Assembly: GCA_002633005.1 (NCBI GenBank)
Contig: NMRA01000020.1
Span: forward strand, 950,803-1,014,802
Length of the DNA: 64,000 nucleotides
Direction of reading: 5' to 3'
From: Phoronis australis
Lineage: Eukaryota; Phoronida; Phoronidae
Under the pieces are notes generated by a model. It was not told the DNA's origin. It ran no database searches and was given only the letters and a program-made list of their open reading frames with translations. Each line of letters opens with the position of its first letter. The first letter of the stretch is position 1. The position numbers and the translations under genes were made by a program. Shown in pieces: positions 1-9,649 of this stretch.

Positions 1-140
1 AGACTATTTCTGCCATTTACCGGAGCATTCTGCCAATATGGCGCATTAAAGACATTTTTTTACTTTCACTTGATTTTTTGAAGAGGAAAATGGGATAGTA
101 AAGGCAGAGATAAACAGAGTAAAAAAAATAAACTACAAAC

Positions 141-329
141 TTCTATGGCGTCGTCAATGTCTTTGAAGTAGACAAAGCCAAATCCTCGAGACCGGCCACT
201 ATGATGATCGTAGACGATGTTGGCTTCATCCAGGGGACCGTAGCGACCAAACACATCACGAATGTCGCGTTCCTGAGTGTACAAGCTCAAACCAAACACT
301 CCCAGACAGTTGGATGCATCGGGATTGTC
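141..329 (-). CDS. TRA2: TRA2-like coding exon 5 (RRM, first two thirds)
   Basis: Acceptor TTTTCCTGCAG (AG at 331-330), donor GAA|GTTTGTAG (GT at 140-139), 189 bp, phase 0 at both ends. It encodes residues 110-172 and contains RNP2 (LGVFGL) and RNP1 (RGFGFVYF) with the aromatic residues that stack on RNA. It ends at DDAIE, where the homologues continue with the last helix and strand of the RRM. The next exon is outside the window. Confidence 0.95.
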
Positions 330-3300
330 CTGCAGGAAAACAAGACTTCACAATAATCATTGGTCTCAAGAGTTTCGATGATAAGCTGTTCTCTTGCTCA
401 AAGTAGAACATGTCATAAACATAGCATTACAAAGATAATTATAGTAAACAAACACTACCATTAAAGCCTACCTTAAATGGAAACGCACATAATTTGTTTG
501 CCACAATATACTTTGAGCACCACCCTGAGCACATCAATGTCAAAAACTGCAGAGCGTAATGAGCAGTCAGGCTTATTGAATTAAATGTTTGCCAATGTCA
601 CTTTCCATCCAACTACTCACAGCCGTTTTGTCTTTTTTCCAAGGTGATGCAATACGGGACGAAAAGGCTAATTCACAAATCACTTGACAAGACGTTAGTG
701 ATTAAATCGTGTTTTCTTATGTTGCTTATGATACTTAAAAGTATTGCTGCAACTATCAAGGTGCCCAAATACATCCAAAATAATAGGTCTATTCAAGGAA
801 GGATGCAACTGAAACTGTTAGTTATCTTAACCATTTGAAGCTAACGTCAACCACCAAAAAAATCTCATGCGACAGTTTTCGTGTAAGTGCACAAACACAT
901 GGAGAATAGCATTCGTAAAATAGACTCACTCGGTTGCCAATGTGTCTTCTGCGACGAGACATAGGTGAGCGACTGTGACTTCTGTTCCGGCGACCATTAC
1001 TGAAAATAGGAATGCTCAAGATGATGGCTTAATTCTACAAAAATCTCCGGAGAGCCACATTACAATACAGTATCAGAAATGACTAGTGTTTTGGTCTGCT
1101 GCAAAATTTGTCCACGGGGACAAGACAAGGCAACCATAAGTTTTATTTTTGTTAATGTTCAGAAGGCAAGTCACAAGCTACTGCCTTCAAACCATCCATT
1201 TTTGATACTCTTGGATATTCTGAGGTACTTAACAACATACCTTCTTCCTCTGTAGCTGTCACTGCGACGGCCATAAGGACTTCTAGAGCGAGATCTTGAA
1301 CGTCGACGTCGCTGATATGGGGAACGTGACCTGAACAAATGAATATTAACATGATTTGAGTGCTCGTCTGTCAGAAACTCTTGTTACAGTATTCACCCTA
1401 ATAAGCGCTCAGGCCCCAATAAGCGCCCCCACGCGTTTGCACTAAAATAAGCGCCCAGCCCATGAACTTGTATACATGTGAAACCTAGAGTTCTAAAACT
1501 CTACAGTAACGTCTTCAATTTATCAATACTATCCGACAATCCTGAAAAAATCATTGTGCGACAAATTTCAAGACCACGAGCCTATCTGCAGATATTTAGC
1601 CGTGAATATACACTTCAAACCTTTGCAGTGCTTCAAAAAGAATTCAAAAGTTTGGCAGACCTCGCGAGTCACGTGTCCCACTAAGGTCTGACCTTTCAGA
1701 ACAGACATAGTGTACTTGTCAACGGGGGTGAATCTTCCTTCACTCCGCACACACAAACACAAAGACGAAATTCAAAACAAACGTCACGTGACAACAACAT
1801 GTGTGTTCGTTCAGATTTTTCTCGTGTTGCGAGGTGCGATCTAGCGTAAATTTGGACTTAATATTCAGTTAATCCGGACTCCACAGGAACTTAAAAATCT
1901 TAGGGACGCTAAGAATTTCATGTAATTTGTTGAGTCGAAGCCATTTTTATTGAAGAATTCAAGTTGCCCTATGAACGATTGCGAGGCAGCGACTGATAAG
2001 GCAATAGTCGGCGAGTTTTCGCCCTGGGATTTTCCCACAATTTTCTAAAAAAGGATCTTAATTTAATAACGAAGTTTGATAGCAATGCACCACACTTTTG
2101 TGGAAAGTCTGTCATAGGCTACAAATACGTTGCAGAGCGTAAATTTGATGAATCCTAGCTTCCGATTTCACCCGTTTCGGAGACTAGGTTTCAACTGCCT
2201 TAGGCTACGATAAGCACCCTCCCTCCCCAAAAAGAGTTTTCTAAGCGCCCTGGGTGCTTGTTAGGGTGAATACGGTATATCGTTGATATTTATTTCAATG
2301 GCCTACTGAAGGGGCATTTTGTCACTGTTTAGTTCTCAACAAACTCTTTATAGAAAACAAAGCACTTTGGTATTTAAAAACAATTACCATACATCCAAGC
2401 CAGAATTGCTGCTGATTGAGAAAGCAGCTCAAGACATACCATACATGCACAATTTTCTTAATCACGATGGAATTTCATTCCTATTACCAACTAAAGACAC
2501 GTTCAAGCAAGCGCCTAAAATATATCATTTTCTACAAATTTAGGTTTGGTCAACCACAAAAACTTTCAAGAGCTTTCTTGGGTCACCGACGATTTTCATG
2601 TTCTTGTTGGCAACATAAATCAAGTCCTATCACGGTATGGAAATTTATGAGCTTAAGTGTCTCAATATATTTTTCATTTCAGGCAGCTAAATACCAATGA
2701 AATGCAGTTTCAATTGTTTTCACATGGCTAATTGAATTTGATGAAACCCAATAAGAGAATTTTAGGCCACAACACCAAGAACAGACACCACTACTCAGTA
2801 AGTTGAGAAATAACACCAATTATAGTAACAAAGGACTTCTCTCTAGTCTCAAATTGACAAAACACAAACTCTGGAATACCTGGATTTTGAGTAGGAACGT
2901 CTACGTGATCTGGAACGTGACCGCTTGACTGACGGGGACCTTGAGCGTGATGCAGAGCGAGACTTGGCGCTGCCCGACTCTGCAGCCGGAGACCTACCAG
3001 GTGCGGGTGAAGGTGAGCGAGAACGGCTTCCCTGTAGGCAACAATTTCAAATGCTTAGCATTTTGTCACACAAGAAATAACACTAACAGTAGAAAGTCCA
3101 TTCACATTTCACACCATGACCTTTTTAAAATTTGGAAGTACCGAATGTGCTTTACAGAGTCATTAAGAGAAAACACTGAGATAGAGTTTGATATTTGGTC
3201 AGTGAGACAAAACCCAACAGGGTACCCCTATGACACAGGCACAATGTGTTCTGATCACCTGCTTTCTCCTTAGGTAAGGGCTGAATGGGAAACCAGTCAT

Positions 3301-6300
3301 CATTGTGCGCACAATTCATCCCTACTGTCCTGTTTGACTTAAAATATACTCTCGAGTTCCGAATAGCCATATATATACGATTATTTATTTCAGACTCTTT
3401 TTCCCGTCTATACAAAGCTTATTTGGGTCTCTATGTTTATTAATTGGAGATGGTTTTTCCACCCCTCCACAATTATTTGGTCAAGATGAAATTGGGAATT
3501 GACTGTTTCTTACTCATTTCTTGAAGCAAAATCTCGACACCAAGTTTCGAACCCTAGTTGCCGGAGTGAGAACTCACAGTCCTAACCACCAGACGAGACA
3601 CTTCCGACAATTAGGCAATTTTAAAGTTTATATACGATTCTACGGCACACACGTAAGTCACTTGTAATAACATGCATATGAAAAAGATTTTATTTGATAA
3701 CTATACAACTGTACATTTCAAAGCCTAAATAATCCGACTCCTAAGTATGTATTCTCATTAGTAGCAACAAATGTATCGTATGTATACCTCACAGCCCAAT
3801 GAAAAGTTGTGCATTATTAAGACTTGCCAGCTGAGTCATTTACAAGCCTTGCCAGTATGCTTCCGTCGCGAACATTTTACATTTCACGCAAATACGTTAT
3901 CAATATTATTATTATTCCAGTCTATACTATGTATTTGCCATATATACCATGATTCCATTCTATACTATCATTATTTTTTTCCGCAAATTTCCAGTCTATA
4001 CTATTATTTTACTCCTCTAGTGGCAAAAATGTTGGATCTATCCTATTATTCCAGTCTCTACTATTATTAGAGTAGTACCTTGAAAATTTCCGGTCTATAC
4101 TATTATTGCTGTCTCTACGACAATTCAGAACTCGAGAGTACCTGCTGGGCATTTTGCTTTTTCTGATGGATCAGGGCTTGGAATGACCAATGACAAAAAA
4201 CGCGGAAACTTTTACGGTCCAAATCATGCCTGATAACCGATAACCAGCCTTTGAAATGGTCAATGTGAACCTTTCCGCGATAAAAATCGGGAGGACTAAA
4301 AAAAAAACGTTACCACCATCAGTAGCATGCGTCTGCGTCCTTTTCGCTCGCCCGTCCACTCCCAACCCACACAATTTTGGCTGCAGAGCGGTAGTATTTG
4401 TCGCCGCGCTTAACAATAACACGAGTCGCCATTGAAAATCACACCACGCTTTACCCAGATGCCCCGGCAATGTTGACAATTTACGTTCCTCCGAAACATA
4501 AAGAGCAACTTCCGCTTTCCGAGATGAACGTCGTCTGCAACGCCGTGGTAAGAAAGGAATTTGCCTCGGAAATTTCATATCAAATCCGATTTTTTTACGC
4601 GGAAATATTATAAAAAAAGCGGAAAGCACATTTCAAAAAAGCGGAAATCCGCGTTTCCGCAGAAAATTCCAAGCCCTGATGGATATTTGACCTTTAGCAT
4701 AGTTTCAAATGTGCTGCTTTTAAAAAAAGAAATTACAAGTATTTGTACATTTAGTGTACCGTTTGAGACAATCCTCCCTATAGTACAGAATTCACTACTG
4801 CAGTTGCACTTTGAAGTCACATACACTTGACGAGAATGTGTGTGGAGTGTGGAATTTTTATTGCAGAGAACACTGCAACACAACTTCAAAGTAGTAGGCA
4901 CTTGTCTTTAGTCGATAATTGTAAGCAATAACCAGAGGTTGTGAAATGTACAATTGCTATAACAGTCCAAGGCAGAATAACTACAACTTCCTTTGAAGTT
5001 TAATTCACTCTTATTTTATACTTTATCCACTTTTAGCCATGAAAGCTTATTTTGACCTGTTATAGAACATACCGCTGGTATGCGCTAATACACTACAAGT
5101 AAAGAATGGAGCACTACGTCGCCACTACATGAACATATTGATCCCTGCAATTGGCCGTTGCTTAACTTCGATCCAGGTCATGCATTGTCGAACTCAGATC
5201 AAAGGTCACGTAGCAGGTTACAAAGCATGTCAACAGGTCAGATTGTAAACCTCGCCAGACTTCCAGCACATCTATATTCCAGTGTTCTCCACAACACATT
5301 TTGAGTTGTTACTGCATCGAAATTGAATTTTGCCGTGACCATTTTGGCTTACTTGCATGAGTTTGAATTATTGGGAGATTAGTTTTAGACTTTTTGGTAC
5401 TTGTTCAATGCACTTACTCAAAGACTTAACACACTAACTGTAATCTCTCTAGATTACGACCACCAAAAATTATTCAACATTTTCAATCATTTTTCTTTCT
5501 AGAAAGTACGACCAGTGAAGATTGGCACTCCTCACAGTATAGACTTCAATTTCGAACACATACCGTATTCGCCGTGATAACCGCCCATGCCCCTATAAGT
5601 GCCCCCCACGCGTTTTCAGACTGCTGAAATAAGCGCCCAGTCCACGATCTTGCACAGATTTGCACTTAAACCTGGCGTTAATCCAGACTCCATGGGAACT
5701 AACAAAATGTTAGAGATGCTACTTATAATACTTAATGGGGATTTCAGGTAATTTGTTTGAGTCGAAACCATTTTTATTTAAGCATTGAAGTCGCCATATC
5801 GAAGACGGCGATTTCGAGGCAGTCAGTGGGCGAGTTTTCGCCCTGGGATTTCAGCACAATTTTCTGTAAAATGATCGTAATTTTGCAGCAGAGTTTGATA
5901 GCAATGCACCACAGTTTTGTTGAAAGTCTTTCATAGATTACATATACGTCACAGAGCGTAAATTTAATGAATCTTGGCTTCCGATTTCACCCGTTTCGGA
6001 GACCGGGTTTCAACCACCTTGACCTTGGGTTATGTAATAAGCGCACCCCCTGAACTGAACTTTTCTAAGCGCCCTGGGCGGTTATTACGGCGAATACGGT
6101 ATATGAGTTTTGCAACTCCAGTCCAATTTATTTTCTGTAGTAGAGAACAATGCCTTTTTTACTTAATAGTGTATACCAGAGGTATGCAGACCTGTGAACC
6201 ACCAAAACTGCATTTGACTATGTTAGCCACCAGATTTGCATTTTTCAGTAAATCTGCAGATTTTCATGCAGAGACCAATTTGAAATTTTCAGCACGTCAG

Positions 6301-9045
6301 CGTATTGAAAGTGTGTTAAGTTGTATGGCCTTCGATCCCTCGATTTTGTGACCGTATATCAGACTTATTCTCCTCTTCAAAAAATATTTCAAAATCAAGC
6401 GCAATTCCCCTCAAGAGGCCCTAACATTACCTTCAAGTGATTAAAAAAATTCCGCTCGAGGTTCAACTCCCATTAACTTACACGGGCAACGATTTGGAGC
6501 AGCACAAAATGCACTGGCTTCTTGAGGCAAATCCCATCAAGGTTCCAGTTCCTATTGTGGCCCCGGTACGCATCCGCCAACAAGAATTAAAAATCTTAAC
6601 TAAGGACACTATTTGGAAAACTTGAGGATTTCAGGTAATTTGTTGAGTCTAAACTATTTTTATTCAAGAAATCAAGTTGCCCAATAGACGATCGCGAGGC
6701 AGCGAAGCATCATCAGTCGGTGAGTTTTCGCCCTGGGATTTCAGCACAATTTTCTGAAAAATGATCGTAATTTAACAACGGAGTTTGATAGCAATGCACC
6801 CAGGGAGTCATCTAGCGGCCGTCCTTGGACGACCCTTTTAAAGAAAATGACGGCTTTGGATGGCACGGCCAAGACGGAAAAAAGACGGCCTGTTCCAAGA
6901 CAACCTCAGCGAAAATGAAAGCTAAACGAAGAATTTTAACATTTATTATTAATAAATTTTATTGAAACCTACAATTCATTGTTTAACTAAATATTAAGAA
7001 ATATCTCAACATTAGAAATTTTTGCCATCTATTTTTACTATAAATGTCACAATGACGATTGGCAAATACTGGCAACCATCTTTGCATAATACCTTCCTGT
7101 TCTGTGACGTCAAGGTGACTTCATAAGGAATCCCCCGCACAACTAGTGTCGATATATTGCATCCAGCGCTAACTACCCGTACATGGACACTTAATCTGGA
7201 CACTTAATCTTTGAAATTGAAGAACCCACACCCGAAGTTCAAAGGATTTGCGTACCCCTAATGCTAGTTGCCGACGCGGAAGTTGGCACTCGATGTATTC
7301 GACGGAGCAGCCAATATGAAATAGCTGAGAACGTACACTTCGAAAAAAAAATGATACCCACCAAAATTCTAGCACTGACCTGCTGTACAAATGCCATAAA
7401 TGTCGTTGAACAAGCAAACCAGATAAAACATAGTGCAAACATCCTTAATTTGTTCGCATAGTTCCGTTGCAACTCGAACGAATGAATGAAAAAATATCAA
7501 AAAATTCGCACGGCCGCCGAACGACTTATATTGATGCGAGAGAATGCAGTGCAAACTTTACGAGAAAAAATGTGGTGTGTAATGTTGGTTACGTATTCAA
7601 TGACTAACTTAGCATGAACGTAAATGCCTCGAAATAGTTCAACTTTTTGTGGAATTCCATGATTATTGGGCAACTCGAGTTTATCCTAGCTGTGTGTGGC
7701 ACTGCGTGCCATATATGGAAAAAAGCAGGTCAGCCAGTCACGTGCACAGCACCTGTTACTTCGGCCGTGAACCTGGCTGGGGGATTTGACTCTTAAACTG
7801 TGAGAAAAGAATGGGTCTTTTTCAGAATAAATTTCTTGTAGCGTACTATGAAAGACTGTGATAGACTTTTGATTTGGTAAGTTTCAATTCAACAAAGTGT
7901 CCAATTATAATGCACTGCAGAAGACGTTAACAACTACGATGTCCCCGGCGATTACTGACGATGCTCGTAGCCAAACGACGTGAAATTTACGAGTAAAGCG
8001 CTCGGAAAAACATTTAGAAACGTAAAAATACGAATGCCATATTCAAACATGGAGTTTCGACGTTTTTTGGTCACGATCCTTTACGAAGCCAAGTCCGCAT
8101 ATACACGCGCGAGTGCGCATACGCCATCACTCTTATTTTCCAGCGGAGATTTTCGCCCGTGTTGAGCACTGGTGGTACTGAGTTATGAATTTGTTGAGGA
8201 CATGGTCTTGTTTTTGTAGACTCGTGAATTGCAGTACTGTGCGATGTAATGAAGCTTAGACACGTACTGTAGGATTTCTTCATGTCCTTTCCAATGCAAC
8301 TTCATTGTCTTCTCATAATTTTAAAAGGTTTCTCAACAGCATTAAAGTAGTACACTTCTCTTTTGAGAGCTTCAAGATGCATTGAGTCCTGTACTCATGC
8401 TGTGGATTATCTGTCTAACAAGTAACTCTACATAGATTATCTTACTAAAAGATTTACAGATCTTGATTTTTGCAGTCTAGTGACAATGAGACAACACACA
8501 CATCCTGAATGGAACAAACCTCCTAATTTTTGTTGAGTTTCCCTTTGTGCCCTCCTTTGAACAAGAAAATGCAAGGAAATGACCTTTTTTATGTAACAAT
8601 TTTTTCCTCAGCTGGTGGGGTGAATCCTCCACCTCCCCCCCNCCCCCCCCCCCATCAGCACTGCGCGCCTCAGATTTGCGCTTTGCACGACTCGTCGACT
8701 CGTCAGTCTGACGAATTTGGACCCCCAATTTTCAAATCCTAGATGAGTCCTTGAATGCACAATTTTGTAGGAAGTCTGTCATAAGTTACAGATACATCGT
8801 AGAGCATAAATCTGATGAATCCTAGCTTCCAATTCTACCCGTTTCAGAGACCAGGTTTCAACCGCCTTAGGCTACAATTGCAGGCTTGGGCTTGGAATGT
8901 TCGTTGTTCATTTTGTTGAAACTGAAAAGTGAAACTGGAAAGACGGATTCAGCTGCCGCCGACATCGTCTCCCTCTACATATTTGAAGAAAGATTCCTAT
9001 ATATGATAAATTCACGAAGGAAAATATTACCTCTCTGTCACTCAT
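141..9045 (-). CDS. TRA2: transformer-2 (TRA2A/B-like) SR splicing factor, 5' part of gene
   Basis: TRA2 proteins are nuclear SR-type splicing regulators that bind GA-rich exonic enhancers through one RRM flanked by RS domains. Coding exons in transcript order: 9031-9045, 2880-3031, 1241-1330, 930-999 and 141-329. All introns are GT-AG and phases join perfectly, giving 172 codons from the ATG at 9045-9043. Residues 1-109 are an Arg/Ser-rich domain ending in the family-typical [13 protein letters not shown]. The RRM starts near residue 117, with RNP2 as LGVFGL (118-123) and RNP1 as RGFGFVYF (157-164). The frame is open to the last donor at 139-140. The remaining RRM, the Gly-rich linker and the second RS domain must lie left of the window. 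The match to TRA2 is very specific (GVFGLSLYT, DPDxSNCLG-type lead-in). A and B paralogues cannot be separated and an invertebrate probably has one gene. Confidence 0.93.
930..999 (-). CDS. TRA2: TRA2-like coding exon 4 (RS-to-RRM linker)
   Basis: Acceptor CCTATTTTCAG, donor CGA|GTGAGT, 70 bp. It encodes residues 87-109, ending [13 protein letters not shown], the conserved stretch that precedes the RRM in TRA2 proteins. Confidence 0.92.
1241..1330 (-). CDS. TRA2: TRA2-like coding exon 3 (RS domain)
   Basis: The exon enters with one base completing a codon (AG|G, Arg) and leaves with two bases (AG|T, Ser). Acceptor TTTGTTCAG, donor AAG|GTATGT. It encodes residues 57-85, including [18 protein letters not shown]. 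The phases match both neighbours. Confidence 0.88.
1387..2275. mobile_element. non-autonomous TIR transposon, family A copy 1
   Basis: The ends are inverted repeats: left AGTATTCACCCTAATAAGC, right (reverse complement) CGTATTCACCCTAACAAGC. A TA dinucleotide sits on each outer edge, consistent with a TA target duplication. The interior shares long similarity with copies at 5563-6099 and about 6580-8885 (for example GTAATTTGTTGAGTC and TTTTCGCCCTGGGATT). No transposase is seen. It lies in the intron between TRA2 exons 2 and 3. The superfamily is not decided; a Tc1/mariner-like or other TA-targeting group is possible. Confidence 0.75.
2880..3031 (-). CDS. TRA2: TRA2-like coding exon 2 (RS domain)
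   Basis: The acceptor is TTGCCTACAG (AG at 3033-3032) and the donor is CAG|GTATTCC. The exon encodes residues 6-55 plus two bases of residue 56. It is rich in Arg-Ser and Ser-Pro dipeptides with an Ala/Gly-rich break ([15 protein letters not shown]) and then dense RS repeats. This is the N-terminal RS1 region, the target of SR-protein kinases and a protein-interaction surface in this family. Confidence 0.88.
3532..3598 (-). repeat. tRNA-like sequence, probably a SINE head or decayed tRNA pseudogene
   Basis: On the minus strand the sequence has a D-arm-like TGGTGGTTAGGAC, a B-box-like GGGTTCGAAAC, and terminal 7-mers that pair at 6 of 7 positions (TCTCGTC with GTCGAGA). It resembles tRNA-Glu but lacks several D-arm bases, and the anticodon stem does not pair. 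A working tRNA is unlikely. Confidence 0.35.
3890..4110. repeat. degenerate tandem repeat based on CCAGTCTATACTATTATT
   Basis: At least five diverged repeats of the words CCAGTCTATACTAT and CTATTATT occur across the segment, with irregular spacing. No coding or transposon signal is seen. It lies in TRA2 intron 1. Confidence 0.55.
4172..4678. mobile_element. short TIR transposon (family B, 507 bp)
   Basis: The termini are perfect inverted repeats of 13 bp (CAGGGCTTGGAAT). The outer flanks are identical 6-bp repeats ATGGAT at 4166-4171 and 4679-4684. GCGGAAA words recur near both ends, extending the imperfect inverted repeat. The minus strand is open for about 150 codons across nearly the whole element (4629 to 4171), but the product is not recognisable and may be chance. 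The superfamily is unknown. Confidence 0.75.
5563..6099. mobile_element. non-autonomous TIR transposon, family A copy 2
   Basis: Nearly perfect terminal inverted repeats: left CCGTATTCGCCGTGATAACC, right (reverse complement) CCGTATTCGCCGTAATAACC, flanked on both sides by TA (5561-5562 and 6100-6101). The interior matches copy 1 but is shorter (537 against 889 bp). It lies in TRA2 intron 1 and has no coding capacity. Confidence 0.8.
6580..8885. mobile_element. family A copy 3, truncated and split by an inserted hAT-like element
   Basis: Positions about 6580-6800 match the first interior half of family A (AGGTAATTTGTTGAGTC, then GAGTTTGATAGCAATGCACC). The second half resumes at about 8754-8885 (AGTCTGTCATAAGTTACAGA, then AGACCAGGTTTCAACCGCC). 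The break falls exactly at the 8-bp target duplication of the element at 6801-8753. Neither terminal repeat of this copy is visible. Confidence 0.75.
6801..8753. mobile_element. hAT-like non-autonomous DNA transposon (about 1.95 kb) nested in family A
   Basis: Left end CAGGGAGTCATCTAG; right end, reverse complement, CAAGGACTCATCTAG (13 of 15 identical). Eight bases flank each side: AATGCACC at 6793-6800 and AATGCACA at 8754-8761, a 7/8 target duplication. CAGGG-type ends with 8-bp duplications are typical of the hAT superfamily. No long reading frame resembling a transposase is found, so it is probably a deletion derivative. A C-rich run with one undetermined base lies at about 8633-8653. Confidence 0.75.
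9031..9045 (-). CDS. TRA2: TRA2-like coding exon 1 (five codons, MSDRE)
   Basis: ATG AGT GAC AGA GAG is followed directly by the donor GTAATATT (GT at 9030-9029). It ends in phase 0, exactly what the next exon (starting GGA AGC CGT) needs. Vertebrate TRA2 proteins also start with MSD, and their first coding exon ends after a few codons with RE, so the assignment rests on phase, sequence and gene structure together. No other ATG is seen between this codon and about 9160 in the sense direction. An intron of about 6 kb separates it from exon 2. The 5' UTR probably extends rightward into 9046-9170. Confidence 0.72.
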
Positions 9046-9260
9046 CACGATGGAATCGGTATCAAATCCTTCCAAAGGTGACTGGAAACCCAATAACAAC
9101 AACCAACGCGAACCTCAACAACACGGAGTCCAACACGCAATGATTTTCCAAAATGGCGACTTCGTCATTCGTTAATTTACGTTCATTGTGCTACTTATTT
9201 CGGTTATTTCCGGAAATTACGCGGGAAAGACGAGGATAGTCTCGTAACCATCCGTGTTTG
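9046..9260 (-). promoter_or_regulatory. probable 5' UTR and promoter of the TRA2-like gene
   Basis: This is the sequence upstream of the first TRA2 codon. It has more CpG (CGCG, ACGCGGGAAAG) than the surrounding introns and no sense ATG before the assigned start. A word resembling a YY1 site, AAAATGGCGAC, lies at about 9150-9160 on the plus strand. No TATA box or initiator can be assigned with confidence, so the start site is unknown. Confidence 0.35.
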
Positions 9261-9576
9261 TTGCGAACTCAGGCCACTTTTTTAAATTAACTCCGGCTGA
9301 TATGTGTTTTTTATTCTTGATCGGTCGATCAAGGATGAGGTCAATCGGTCAAGTCAATTTATTTACAGTCGGTTAATGTAAAACATGGGAAAACATTAAA
9401 TAAATATGAAATTTTAATTTTTTAAAATAACTGTTTTAAAATAAAGAGATTGAAAAATAATAATAAATGGCAATTAGCACCATAGGAGATATTATGTTTG
9501 AATCAGGATATTGCACTTGCAGGGGGGCTCAGCCCATATTGCACAAATGTCTTAAAATCTAAGCTTGATCTCGCCT

Positions 9577-9649
9577 CCTCTGATAGACAAGGTCAGTCCA
9601 CAAATTAGAACCCGGTTCTAATTTGTGGACTGACCTTGTCTATCAGAGG
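9577..9649. repeat. perfect 73-bp palindrome (36-bp arms, 1-nt centre)
   Basis: Left arm 9577-9612 and right arm 9614-9649 are exact reverse complements, with a single C at 9613 between them. Flanking words CTCAGCCCA on the left and CTGGGCTCTG on the right suggest an older, larger inverted repeat. It lies in the intergenic stretch upstream of the TRA2-like gene. No gene function is visible. Confidence 0.9.

Noticed and set aside
3532-3598. Functional tRNA gene
   Set aside because: The D arm is short, the anticodon stem does not pair and one acceptor pair is missing. It is kept only as a tRNA-like repeat.
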